64,000 nucleotides of DNA. Source: Drosophila persimilis (lineage: Eukaryota > Arthropoda > Insecta > Diptera > Drosophilidae). Of this stretch, positions 31,005-43,700 are shown one piece after another. Position 1 is the first letter of the stretch; each line of letters starts with the position of its first letter. The translations under genes and the position numbers were made by a program. The DNA lies in the NCBI RefSeq assembly GCF_003286085.1, contig NW_020825350.1:1054001-1118000 (forward strand). Direction: 5' to 3'. The notes beneath the pieces are model-generated. The model did no database searches and was not told the origin of the DNA. It saw nothing but the letters and a program-made list of their open reading frames with translations.

Positions 31005-33072
31005 GTAAGTGGCACACAATAGATATGTTTTTGATATTTCATTTCAAGGATAAATAGATTGGGACAACGGCCATTTTGTCCGCCATATAAAGTGTACTAT
31101 ATAATTTATGTGCTATTAAAAGGGGATATATATTAAAGAGAGATTAATGTATGCGAGTGCCGAGGTACGCGGGGAGGCCAACTGATTTACCTGCAAAAAT
31201 GATTGCCGCTCTCTAGCGAGAACAGTTGCGGTTCCAAAATGTCAGTCCGTCTGTGTATAGATTCGTGCAACAAGATTCCGTCATGTTTTCAGAACCTTTA
31301 AGCCCATTTAACGATGTACATATGTAGGTATGTATGTACATATGGGCATATGTATATTAAGATTAATTTATACCGTGAAATCTTACAAGGACGGAGTAAT
31401 TTTAACGGGAATACCAAAGGAAGGGATAACGACAGAGGTTTTCGTTTCCTTATATATGGCTTAGTTATATAGATGCCTACACACATATGTTGGTATATAT
31501 GTGCATATATATCAATTCTTTATCGTATCATTACGTATGTCCCATATTATCATAATCTTTATTATTGTTTGGGCTTTTTTTCCTTTTATACATATATTTT
31601 CCCCTATCCTCTCACTGCTTCCCTTTGATGTTCAGTTTTCAATAGTTGGCTCAGAAGAAGGGGCCTAGGAATGGAAGCGGTGTGGTGGGGGTGCGGATTG
31701 TGCGGTTGGGTCTTGGGCAGAGTGAGTGATAAGCAAGTTGTTATGTTGCCGTTGATGTTGATGTCGACGATGACCGTGATGATGAGAGAATGGAAAGCCT
31801 TTGTGCCTGTGCCTGCGCCTGCTTGCGGTTTTCCCCAATTTTTCTTTGCCAACCTTTTCCTTGGCTTGGGGTTTAGGGTCAGGTTCGGGCTCCGGTTCGG
31901 GCTCCGGTTCGGGGCTGTGAAATCGAATCATTTTGTAGGCTTTAAATTTAATTTGCATGGCCTGGCCGCAACCTACAATGTGGTTCAAAGGATGACGAGC
32001 CGTCCAGCTGTCCAGAGGAATGCCGTCGGCAAGCGTTGCATACTTTACGGGCCAAGGAAGTTGGAGGGGGCGATGGGGTCCTGAGGAAGGCTAAAAGGAT
32101 CCATTTGTCCGACTGGCCAGCAGCCTTAACAGTACGACACTTTTATCAAAAACATATCATTAAATTATTGGCTAGCTGCGAGGAGTCCCGAGAGGAACGT
32201 CAGCCTTCCAGCCTCCAGCAGCGTCGAGGGAAATATACAATGAAAGACAGCCGGACCACGGTAGCCACGGTAATTTCTGGCAAAAAGAGCGGGTAATGGA
32301 GTATTCTTATCGCGTGGATGGCATCCACAAATCAAGTGTGCAAGCTAAACCATGGACATCCTATCCATATTTTTCCAATGCGAGCTGTTATTGGTCTCTG
32401 AGAAAGGAAAGAAATGGAACACGTCCATCTAAGGTTAAATCATTGTCCTGTCTGGAGACGTGCACGTCAGTATTTGTTCTACTTTTAGTTATTTTAGTCG
32501 GACACTCACTTTTTCAGTTGTGGGAGCTGTCTTCTAGTCAGGGGAGAAAAGCTGAAACTTGTTCCTGCAAGGATAGCCGTCCTTTGTTCGGGGTAGTTTC
32601 ATTGAAAAAGAATTCTCGGCGAATTACCTTTTCGGCGTGTTTTTTCTTCTTATTATTTTTGTTTCCCATTTTCTATGCTTATTTTGTAATCCACCATTTC
32701 AAATGATTTATTCTGAATTCGTCTGTTGTTACTTTATGTTCTGTGTTTTTCTGCTCTTCTGTTTTGTTTTCCTATTCAACTCTCCTTATTAAATTACGCG
32801 TCAAGCAGCGCTGCAGAAAAAAGTTAAAATTTTTCTCTTTTTTTTATGTTATACTCGTAAGCTCTTGGAGATGGTATTATGAGTTGGATCAGATATTTAT
32901 GCAATGCACAATGGAAGTATCTCCGACTCTGTTTCATTTTCGACCTATTTGACCCTTGTCTTTAGTGTCGTAAAAATACAACAGAGCTTTACATGCTTTG
33001 CCGTGCATCATGCATCAGATTTTCATGATTTCATTTCATTTTCATGATGCGTGATGCGTTGCTTTTGGCTTG

Positions 33073-33080
33073 TATCGATA
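33073..33080. promoter_or_regulatory. DRE motif TATCGATA
   Basis: One TATCGATA with a further ATATCGAT 15 bp on. It lies about 200 bp upstream of the two-exon model at 33283. Confidence 0.45.
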
Positions 33081-33282
33081 GCTGACATATCGATTGTAAT
33101 TCGACCTAAATTGCGAAGAAATTGCGACAGGTCCTGATCCTATAATATTTATGACTGCGCGATACTAATAGCCTTATGACATTAGACTTTGCTAGTTGAC
33201 TGACTGCGAAACCAGAGACAGCCAGCTCTCAAAACATGATGTACACAGATATGTACTAGGCCGAAACGCTGAGAAAAGAGCA

Positions 33283-33681
33283 ATGACCGTCTGCCTGTTT
33301 CGCAGTTTTAAACTGACAACTGATTTGTTACAGACCCCTATTTGTGGTTCACGCTGTATAGAGGGGAGAGCCATCAAGATCGGACTACTTTATCCCTATG
33401 TAGCTGCAAAAAAACTGAGTTTTGAGGGGTCTTCAGAGTTCGATAGGGGTAAAATAGATCGGGTCGATTCTCTACATACATATGTAAGCGGCACATTCTC
33501 CGCAAGAAGCAAATCCTTTCGAATTTTACAAGGTAAGTATTTATATTTATACATATATTTTATATAAGACAAGTGGATAGTTATGCAACTTTTATTTATA
33601 TATATTTTAGCGAGTTGCAACAGATTCAACATTCAAATGGTGAGCACAACGGATTTTATGCAGCTCAGACCATTCGACTAA
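33283..33681 (+). CDS. candidate small two-exon gene (106 codons)
   Basis: Model: 33283-33532 joined to 33611-33681. The first exon starts at ATG 33283 and ends in phase 1 at ACAAG|GTAAGTATT. The 78-nt AT-rich intron ends TATATATTTTAG, and the second exon continues the open frame for 22 codons to TAA at 33679. AATAAA follows at 33774-33779, and DRE words lie upstream. The predicted product (MTVCLFRSFK... to ...LRPFD) has no domain I recognise. Two small out-of-frame ATGs precede the start. The splice signals fit well, but the protein could be a chance frame. Confidence 0.3.
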
Positions 33682-33993
33682 GTCGGAGCGATTGTTCAGC
33701 GATCGAAAAGCATCATTGGAACCAAATAATGTCGAAGTGCTGACATTCCCAAGCAAAAACATATGGATCGCCAAATAAATAAGTCATTTATAAGTGAACT
33801 TCGGATATCCAAAAAACCTTATATTTAAGTGACTTTTGATATTAAGTGATATTTAAGTGTATTTTACAGAAATGTTTTTGTTTTTGTTGATTGTATTCTA
33901 TTTCTTTATCGTAATTATTTAAGCGATGTATTCACATCAATCGTTTTTAGTTCATTTAATACATGGAAATAAAATGTTGAATAAAAACAATAC

Positions 33994-34026
33994 TATCGAT
34001 AGTATCGAATGTCTCAAATATCGATA
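33994..34026. promoter_or_regulatory. paired DRE motifs of the membrane-protein gene promoter
   Basis: TATCGATA at 33994-34001 and 34019-34026, just upstream of TATAAAA (34087-34093). DREF sites typically lie within about 100 bp of a start site. The ATG-free leader that follows supports a promoter here. Confidence 0.6.
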
Positions 34027-34086
34027 TTTTCCAGGTCTACTTCGGACTCCGAAGCTAGCTTTCTGTTGTGGTTTTTGTATCGTTTT

Positions 34087-34093
34087 TATAAAA
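34087..34093 (+). promoter_or_regulatory. TATAAAA box candidate
   Basis: TATAAAA would place a start near 34117. No good initiator is seen there, so the real start may be DRE-type and dispersed. Confidence 0.4.
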
Positions 34094-34116
34094 CTTTGTG
34101 TGGTTTGGAGCTTGTT

Positions 34117-34959
34117 TGGAGCCGTTTTTTTAAATCTCGGTTTCACCCTAGGGCGGAACTCCGGCAGAAGCTGAACAAGAGACAGCGAGAGACAAGGCAG
34201 AAAAAGCCAAGCGCGAAGCAGATCAGATCCACAAGAAAAGGGACATAAGAAGCAGAGACTGCGCCGTCGACATTCGCCTTCCATTAAGTGCCAAAAGCGA
34301 AAGGGAAACAGGAGGAGAAAGAAGGAGAGCCCCGAAAGAAGGAAGGTTTCTCTGTTTCTTTACAACAACATATTTGTGAGCCAAAAAAGACAACGAGGCC
34401 GGCGCTGACCCCGGGCAGAAGTGGCAGCAGCAGCACCACCAGCAACTGTTCAACCGACGGAGTCGCGGCGCTGCAGCGGCGACTGAGCAATCGAGAGGGG
34501 AAACCAGCAACAGCTGCAGCAACGCTTTCGGGAGGGGCACGCGCACGCTCACTGCTCACTGCTCACTGATGGCGGAGAAGATGCTGAAGAAGATGATGAT
34601 GCCAGTCAGCCTCAAGAGCCACAACACAATGCCAAGTGCCAGCAACAGCAAGAACAACAGCAGCAGCAGCAGCAGCTACAGCAAGCAGTGCAAAAGGGAA
34701 AATTAAGTGCCAAAGGCAAAACCAGCCAAGAACAGCCAACAGATTTTCACGAGCGCAGAAAACTCAAAACTAAATTTACATAACAAAACAAGACAAAAAC
34801 AAGACAGAGAACAAGCAGTAGAGTGCAGGAGAAGAAGCAGGGTAAGCAGTGTACGAGTAGCGTGAGAAGCGAGCCTCCTCAAGCCTCCCGAAAACGCAAT
34901 CAAGAGACGCCAACAACAGCAGCAACCGCAGCAGAATCGTTCGCGGCAACCGCAGCAGC
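34117..34959 (+). other. 5' untranslated leader of the membrane-protein gene
   Basis: Purine- and CAG-rich, about 840 nt. No ATG occurs from 34012 to 34568, and every ATG between 34569 and 34706 lies in one frame. A donor-like AGG|GTAAGC near 34840 could allow alternative splicing. The start position is inferred. Confidence 0.55.
34569..34706 (+). CDS. upstream ORF, 45 codons
   Basis: This is the only ATG-initiated frame in the leader. It is rich in Met, Lys and Ser (MAEKMLKKMMM at the start, a six-Ser run later) and ends TAA at 34704, 253 nt before the main ATG. The ATG context is weak (C at -3, G at +4), so leaky scanning is likely. It may tune translation of the main frame. Confidence 0.45.
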   Translation: MAEKMLKKMMMPVSLKSHNTMPSASNSKNNSSSSSSYSKQCKREN

Positions 34960-37744
34960 ATGCCATCTGCATTGGGCGGCAGCAGAGGGCGTGGCAGCCA
35001 GGGAAGCACCTTGTGGGTGCTCCTCCTGCTGGCCACAGCTGCACTCAGTAGCAGAGCAGCGCCCACATCGGAGGTAGCGGTGGAGCAGCCCCACTTGCGG
35101 GTTGGGGTGCAAGGCGACATGCCCGCCCTGGTTGTGAAGGCAACCACCGCCAACGCAACACCGAAGGAAGGCAGTAGCAGCAGCAGCAGCAGCAGCACAC
35201 CTGAGAGCACTCCCACCGAGCTGCCAGACGTCACGGGAAGATTAGAGTTGGACAAAAAAGTGCCAAAGACAAACATAAAACCTCCAGCCGTTTTTCCCAG
35301 CGAGACTGGCACCGCCAGCAGCAGAACCACCAAGATCACACTTATGGGCAATGCAACGACTGGAAAAACACCAACAACAAAAATAGACAGCGATGACCAC
35401 TTGCCGCAGCCACCGGCGGTGGTGCAGTTGATGGACTTGGAGCACACAGAGGCCCCACCCATGAACAGTGGACACGACGGCCTCAAGCTGACCAGAAAGA
35501 AGCAGCTGCAGCAGCAGCATTTCCCCACACCAGCCACCGCAACCACTTCACCCACCGTGGAAAGCAAGACCAGAGCAAGCAAATCCACCAGAGCCACCAG
35601 AACCACCAGAACCACCATAACAACGACAACGGCAACAACCGCAATTGAATCGGAAATGGAAAGGATCCCAACCACCACCAGCAGTAGTGCGAGCAGCATC
35701 ACCGCCCCGCAACCACCAACTCCCATCTCCAGCTCCGGTGATGATTCCAGTTCCGGAACGGGACATGAGCCAGTCCTGGTGCCCGTGCACAATGGGTACT
35801 TGGGTCCGATTTTCATGGGTGAGAAAACGTTTAGTGTGGTGCATCCGCTGAAGAAACCACATCCACCCAACCACCAGCACGTTGCCTCAATCGAGTCCCA
35901 GCTGCGCGACGGACGTATTGTGGAGATCCTGGCGCCGACGTCATTGCTCGAGAAGAATACGGAGCCAGCCAACATTGGCCCCAGCAGCACTACAGAAACA
36001 GCCACACCCACACTCGATCCAGCTTCTATATCGTCGATTTCGGTGCTGTCTACCACGGTCTTCCAGGTGCCTGAGATACAGACCAGCACCACTCGCTTAC
36101 CCATGCCCATGAGCGGTGGCCTAGAGCTTTCCGGCCCGGCGCCACCGCGCACAGAGTCTAAGATCTCAGACATACAGATAGAGGTGTATGACTCCACGGT
36201 GGACTCCATTGTGGCATCGACCAACTTCCGCGACAACGAGGGCTACTATCCGCTGCCAGTGGAGGCGGAGTCGGGCACCACCGGACCACCTCGACCACCA
36301 GTGGGACCGCCCCAGGAGCGGTTCACCCAATATGTGATCGACCGCGCCGATGTCTCCACTCAGCCCGCCTCGGGTGGATCGCTTCTGGGTAAACCCGAGC
36401 CGGCGGCCATTGAGATCCACATCAACGTGTCCGAGGCCTTTGGCAGTGAGAGCGAGGATCTGGAGTTTTCTTACCGCCAGCCGCAGCCGCAGCTGAAGTC
36501 GAGCAAGCCCAGCGACGAGATTCTCGTGGTGGAGATCATCGATAGCGGCAACGGGGACAACAGCAGCACAGAGAGCTCGTCGAGTGGCGAGCACATTAAT
36601 CCGATATTCACCTTCCGCTCGGATACGGCAGCCAATCCCCCTCCTGCGGTGCGTCCGCCCCAGCTCCAGGATGCGGATGAGCTCTTTATGGCAGACCTCA
36701 AAGAAGGTGAAGGCGTGCCTCGACCACCACCTCCGCCCCCCCCACCGCCCCCACGGAAGCCCAGCATCGATCGCGACTCTGACACGATCTTCTACATTTC
36801 CAACACGGAGGTGAAGGTGGGCGAATCCCTGCCCACGGGCAGTCCTGGAAGTGATCAGCTCCAGCAGCAGCGCAAGTTCCAGCTAGAGAACCAGTTCTTC
36901 CCGGCCAGCTACGTGATGGAGCAACAGCAACTGCAACAGCAGCGATCCTCCCTAGCCACGCCTCGATACGAGGAGGACATTATTCTCTCGCCTGTGCACA
37001 ACACAGCCGATGCTTTGAAAATCTTCCGCAGTACGGGTCCGAGCAGCGGCGATGGAGCTCCACCTCTGGATGTCACCTACGTGGGAGAGTCAGTTATCGA
37101 AGTAGAGCAGCAGCCGCAGAGTGCAAGCACCACCCAGGCACCCTTGGGAGGAGGCAGCGGCAGCTCACCCCAGTCAGACATCATCATTCAGCCGGCCGTG
37201 CTGCCTGATCTGGCCATTGGAGTGCCCGTGATCGGGGAGCTGCCACCACAGATCGAACTAAAGGAGATCGACTATATGCCCGGAGAGTTGGGTGGGATGG
37301 GCATTTACGAGAATGACATCCAGAGCAACAGCATCGGCATGGGCATAGGCGTCGACAGTGATCCGGATGTGATTGAGAGCTCGATCCAGTATGGAGGAGA
37401 TCTCATCGATGATGGGGCAGGCGGCGGCTTCGACGGCGTTGAGGGTTCCTATCCCTTCGAGAGCCCATCCCATCGCCAGTTACAGGATGGTGACCACCCG
37501 GGTCGCGGACAGGATCATCAGCCCCGCCATTCGGCTGTGAGTCATCTGCACCGAGAGCAACCCCCCATGGCGGAGCTTGTAAACGCCACTCTGCTGCAGC
37601 ACAACGAGAACGTTTCGGTTGGGGGAGAGGCTGGGTCTGGGTCCGTCTCGGCCATGGCCCCTCTCCTCTCTAGCGGCGCTGGCAGTGGGCAGGCGATGAG
37701 CAATGTCACAGCCCTGTCCGAGGACCATTTGGACGACTTTGACG
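34960..37744 (+). CDS. exon 1: signal peptide and ectodomain
   Basis: ATG at 34960 with A at -3. It encodes 928 codons plus one base, ending G|GTGAGT. It holds the signal peptide, poly-Ser (residues about 71-78), Thr-rich segments, the poly-Pro run, Gln-rich stretches and N-glycosylation sites close to the membrane (NATLL, NVSVG, NVTAL). Confidence 0.92.
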
Positions 37745-40700
37745 GTGAGTACCCCTTGGGGAGAGGGACTCTAAGTATAGAAGATCATCTAACATTTGGA
37801 TTTGTTTATTTTTTCTTGAATGGCAGGTTATCTCAATCTTTTTGCCGTCTCCATGGGCCTCGTCATTGTCATTCTACCCTCGGCCCTGCTGATCTCCATG
37901 TACTGTGCCATTCGGTAAGCATTTGGGACTATAGTTGATTCCACATTTGATTCCTGTACATCTATATTACGAGTACACCTAATTCGGTTTTTAAACAGAC
38001 ATTCGTCGTATGCAAAAATAGGTGATTGGTTCCTTGTCTCTAAAACATATTGACATTAGCGAACAAATTAGGGAACGTTGGCAAAAAACAAAAATTGATA
38101 GTTCAAAAAAAACTAACACATTTCTATTGCAAAAAGAGAATTCCCCTAAAGTTTTGATATTTACAATTGCTCTGACCAGTAAATTTGCTTGTATGGATAT
38201 ATATACATACAAAAAGTTGTGGGTCGCCATCAGATATTTTACTCATATCGGCGCGAGCGAGCGAAGCGAGTGTGCAGGGGGCTTCCACCCTAGTATGTAT
38301 GTATGTATTGGAAGCCAAAAACTTGACTAGAATGTTTCAGTACGGCCTTTAGTTTATTTACTGGTCTGTTTTAATAGTAATTAAAATTTATATTTAAATC
38401 GTGGCTGTTGTTTGAATGGAATCTGATTTGTTGAGTAATTAAAATGAATAGTGTCATAAATTGTGTATTTTCATTTTAATTTGTTCTTAAATTTGATTTA
38501 TTATTGGAAGAAATTAAAAATGCAAATTTTAGCATTGTGTTTTTTGAATGAAGAGGACTTAGCAGTAATTTGGCTTGCAGAAACTATCATCGAACAGACG
38601 ACTATCATTCCTGGGTCCGACTGTACTTGCCACTTGTGCTCTTGTGCTCGGCTGGCCTTTCCTGGTCTGGGGCTAATTGTGTGGCGTCTAATCAGCTTAG
38701 ACAGCGATGTCGTCCACAAATCAAAAATAATTGCAAGGAATTGCCGTCAAAGTGCCAGAGAGCAGGGAACAGGCACCAGGGAGCGTATGAAAAGCTCAGC
38801 CAAATCCACCATAAAATGCCAGAGGCAACGAGAGCCAGCTTAGACGGGTGTGGTGTGGGTCTTAGCCTTGAGAAATTCCTTAACCCCCATCCATCTTCTT
38901 TCCTGTTCGGTTGAAAGGATTCTGTTCCGACGGAGTTTTTGCTCAAATTTGTTGCCTACTTCTGAGGCCAAGAGAATGCACTCAATTTAAAGCAATTTGC
39001 CGCCACCTGACCCCAGTCCTAACCCTTAAGGTAACCGCCCAACCACACAAACCACCCGGTGCCGTATGCTGCAGCAAAGGCGTGGCAAATCGCATTTATC
39101 AGCTTCACCCATGGCATTTTATTTCTCGCATTGCCAGCGACAGACAGCAGAAGGCGAGGGCAGCAACAAAACATTGACAAATCTGTGACGGCGACTGGGG
39201 ATGGTGGCGTTGGATGGCACTTCTGGGGGCAAGGGCTGAGTAGGAGAGTGACTGACGCAATGCCAGGAACGCACATCCTTTATCACCCGCAGCCTTCTTC
39301 ATGGTGCCGGTGCCGGTGCCGGTGCCCTTCAGTATCCACATACATACTCGTATAAATCTTGAGCACACCACCTAAATGCGAATTGGTTTGAAAGAAGCTA
39401 CTTCTGTGGATGTGGATGAGGACGGAAAATATATATGTATGTATGTACATATAAACATGCTGGGCACTAAATGCGAGGCAAAATGGGAGCAGCAAGAATG
39501 GGAATAACTGAGGGAGTTTAGGATTAGAGAGGGAGTCGAGTCGAGTCGAGTCAGTAAGCGCATCCCCAAAAATGAAGGAGCAACAAATCAACGCGGCGGA
39601 ATCGGCAAGGCCGGAAGCGGAAGTCGCCGCACGCACACGAAAACACACTTGAAGCAGACACATCCACAGATGATGTAGAAGCCAGGAGCTAACAAGGCAG
39701 GCTGTTTGAGAGAGGTGCTTCAGCCTCAGCCTCAGCCTCAGCTTCTACTCCTGCTCCTGATTCCCATCCCCTGAAGCCACACGAAAAACGTATAAAACGG
39801 CAAATGGTAGCCGCAAACGTTGCCAGTTTGTTATCCGCCAACCGCCACCCAACCGTCAATGACCTTACACCACGCCCATCCCTCAAAAAAGGTGCCAGCG
39901 ACGAAAAGCCACAGTCTAAATAAAAAGGAAATACACAATTTATTTCCCTTATTTCTTTCTTGTTGAGCAGGACACGGCGGGCAGAATACTTCGCGTGCAT
40001 GTGTAAGTGTGTGTGTGTGTGTGTGTGTGTGTGGTAGGAAATTGCACAATAAACTCTCGAGACGAGAAATTAGTTGTGCGTGTGGCAACTTGAAGTTCGT
40101 TGAGTGGCAATAGCATTACGCGGCAGCCAGGCAACGGCGATGGGAGGTACAATGGCGAGTACTCTACGAATATTATTATTTAAAGACAGAATTTAATAAT
40201 AATTAAATGGAATCGAATGGGAAATCAAAGAGGGGTGGCTCTCTCTCTCTATAAACATTTTATTTAAAAACTTATAACTTTTTATGAGGGAGTAGGGCAG
40301 GGACTAGAAATCACAGAGAGTCTCTTGGGTAACAGAACACAGTTCCATTTTGAAAACGATAACTTTGTCCTGTGTAGAATGTAGAAATTCAATTACCACA
40401 AATTCATCGGAAATACTTCAACCGATTCATGTTTCTTTGAAACTTTTTTCTGATTAACGAATACAGAAAATAACGTGGGAAACGGAATGGGAATGGATGC
40501 GATTCATTTAATAATGCATTTTCCACTTTCCATTAGGGGGGGCCTTCCGCCTTCCGCATCTTGCATGCCTTTCTTTTAGTAAGGGTATTCATATATTGTG
40601 TGTATTGCTTGGGTAATTGCAGGCGCCGCCGCAAAGTAGGCAACAAAATGTTAATTCGAGTCGCGGCATCATTATAAATGCATTGGATTTTAGAAAGTCT

Positions 40701-43700
40701 GGCCAAAAATCTGCGGGAAAGCTGATAGCTGCTTAACAGCTTTCGCGCCTCCGCCCCCGCGCGCCACCTCACACTCAATCCATCTCACTCACCCACACAC
40801 TGACTGTCTCTCGCTCTTTCTTCCTTGCAGTTATATGCTGAACAAACCCGCCGGAAAGGGGCTGTGCGGCGCCCGTAGCGATGACAGCGAGCAGGGCAAG
40901 GACTCCAAGAATGAGGTAAGTCTTTCATCGAGAGGAAAGTTGAATGAGCTGTGCCCCTGTGCCCCTTCCTATCCGCACGTCTCTTTCGGGAGCTGAAAGT
41001 TGAAATTTTAAAGCAAATGCCATCAGCGAGTGCCTTAAACTTAGTCCAGTCCCAAGCTCCCATGGATGCACTGCCGCTCTCATAGCCCCGGTCCCTCCAC
41101 CAGTCCCAGCCACAGTCCCAGCCACGGTCCCAGCCACTGTCCCAGCCTTGCACTTTTCAAAAACTCTCAACAAAATTAAACAATGGCAGAAATTTCCGCT
41201 AGTTATTTTATGGCTCCTCCCGCTGAAACCGAAGCGGAGCCCAGCGAAATTAAAACTTAAACTGCAGTTAATGGTGGGCTGGCTCTCAATCCTGAAACTG
41301 ATCCCGAAATTAAATAAAACGTCTTCACTTGATGCTTGTGTGGGGAGAGGGTTTTCTGTGTGTACTCGTACTCTCCTATGTGTGCGATAGAGAAAGCGCC
41401 ATATGTATGTTTATAATTGTGAAGGAGCAGGTGCAGAGAGCAGGTGTATGCATTTCACTTTGGTCTATTCAGATGTATGTACATATGTATTTGAATGGCA
41501 AATAATATCAAGAAATCATGCGTCTATATCGATATAACTATTGAGAACATGCATATATCATCGTTGATATTCATAGGGCTAAAAAGCGATCATATATGTG
41601 GAATGTTTCAATTAGTTTCAATATTAGGTGAAAACTTTTAATAACGTTCTTTGATAAACTCTGTAAATAGAGGAGGCTACGAAATTCTTGTATATCGTCA
41701 TTGCAATACGTATGTACTTACATATGTACATGGGTATACATATACCCTTCCGTACTGAGAGCGTGCCTTGCCTTCGCCTTTTGCAGTCAACACTCTCTGC
41801 CACATCTTCAGCATCGTCTGGCTCCGCATCCGCCTTCGCATCCATATCCAACACCGCCACCACATCCTCCTGTTCGTATCCCAGGCCATCGAACAGTGAG
41901 AAGTCCAGTCTGGGCCATCAGCTGGGCTCTGGTCTAGAGAACCTCGAGTTTCGATTTGAGATGCCAGAGATCTGGGGAACGATGGGCAGCGATGAAGGTG
42001 GTGACTGGAGTAATGTCATTGCTCCCAGTGGCTCCGTCACCAAGATGACGCTCAAAGATAATCATCTCATTGTTGTCACCGAAGAGCGACACGTAAGTCC
42101 GTTCAGTTCGTTAGCCGCTGATCAGCTGTCAAGCGTGCCGTCTCTGTTTCTCACAGTCTATGTTGTAGATGTTGTCGTTGTTCTGTCACTGTGCTTTTCC
42201 TTGTCTAGGATTGACAGATAGCACACAGTTATGAAAGAGCTGGAGTAGTTTATGGTGTCTTGTGTGGACTGGAGTGGAGTACAAAATAGAATACATGAAG
42301 AAGAGTATTTTATGTGAATGGGATTTAATTAGTTCATTTCATACAGATATTTTACATTAAGCTCTTATAAGATCGAGATTAGAGTTCGATTTGGTATATG
42401 GTATATAAGATATTCATCGGATGCACTTCTGCGAGACGAACTTAGTTATACGGAAGTTAGTGGACCAAAGTATTATATGTGGAGCGGATTAAACAACTTT
42501 CTTAACACTCTTATATAACTTTTTTCTTTAATCACAGAGAGAGCGTTGGCGTCTACCTCGCTGTTATCGCACTTCAACATCGATAAAAGCGGGTATCGCA
42601 CAAGAGTATGGATAAGGAAGATAGAGTATCGGTTGGGGTAGGGTACTCAGGTAATATAGTAGACATATAGTATAAATGTAACACCATCGATTCGGATGAG
42701 GTGGACTTATAGCTAGTATATTGGTCATTAGCTTGTACGTAGAACTGCAAATAGTTATCAAGGGAAACCCCGAGTGCAGGTCTATATCCGCTTTTCAACC
42801 ATTGATTGATCACAACGAAGCTCCAGTTCCGATAGCGCCATTAGCTAGCAATACTCTCTTTCTATTTCTTTCTCTTTCTCTTTCTCTTTGTCCATATTGT
42901 ATGCTTTCGTGTGTATTGTCTGCACTTTGTAATTGTTTTGGTTGTCGTTGTTGTGTGTGTTGTTTGTTCGTTTCATTCTCCTGTTAAGTGTCTAAGTGTT
43001 GCTGTCTCTTTTCCAAATACACTCTGGTTGTCTCGCTCTCTCGTCGATATACTTTGTTTGCTGTGTGTCGATGCGTATTGCCTTCCTGCCTGCTCTTCCT
43101 TCCGTGTTGTGTGTGAGTTGCTCTTCCCTATCTCTGCCTGTCTGTTCCAATTTCTTTTAATTTAATATTTAATCTTTTACCTTCAACAAGGTCTTGGATG
43201 TCTTTCCCTCTTCTCCCTTCGTTTCGGAATCTTTCGGCGTTCTTTCCATTTTCCGTTTGTCTCTATTTCGGTTCATATTTATTCCTTCTTCAGAGTATCT
43301 TTAAATCCGTGTGTCACGCTTTCCTTCTTTAACGTATTTATATTCTTCTCATTTAGTATTCCTTGAATACTTGCTGTTCTCCTGTCCTGTCTCCTCCTGT
43401 TTGGTTCATTCTGGTTGCTGTAAGCCCTGACCTTCAGTAATCTTAAATTGATCAGTGTTATCCTGTTTCCCTGTTTAGCAATCATATCTATCCCTAAATA
43501 TGTGGTGTTCTTGTACTCTTTATTCCATCTAACCTGGTTTGTCCTTGCCATCAAAGTCCTGGGGTTGGCCTGGCCGTGTGTACCAGCTCATCGTGGGGAC
43601 CTGCGGGCCGTCATACGCCGGACAGCTTTGATTCCGAAACACCAGGCAAGTGTCGTCCCTTTGTCACGGGAGGCTCCAAAACCCAGGACCCCAAAAATAT

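Larger units (their letters stand above)
28990..33060. other. noncoding with decayed coding copies
   Basis: AT-rich DNA with TACATATGTA words (29100, 31317), an inverted pair of decayed coding copies (29740-30245) and a possible untranslated exon at 30790-31004. The 136-codon frame at 32296-32706 has no supporting start or splice signals that I trust. Confidence 0.45.
37915..40830 (+). other. intron 2 (2.9 kb)
   Basis: Phase 2. Contains a CpG-rich block at 38249-38290, GCCGGT, GAGTC, AGCCTC and GT repeats (39307, 39534, 39721, 40008) and no recognised exon. Acceptor CTTGCAG. Confidence 0.85.

Noticed and set aside
32296-32706. 136-codon plus-strand frame with a hydrophobic middle and end
   Set aside because: Starts with a plain ATG but no promoter, splice or poly(A) context fits; the hydrophobic end comes from T-rich DNA.
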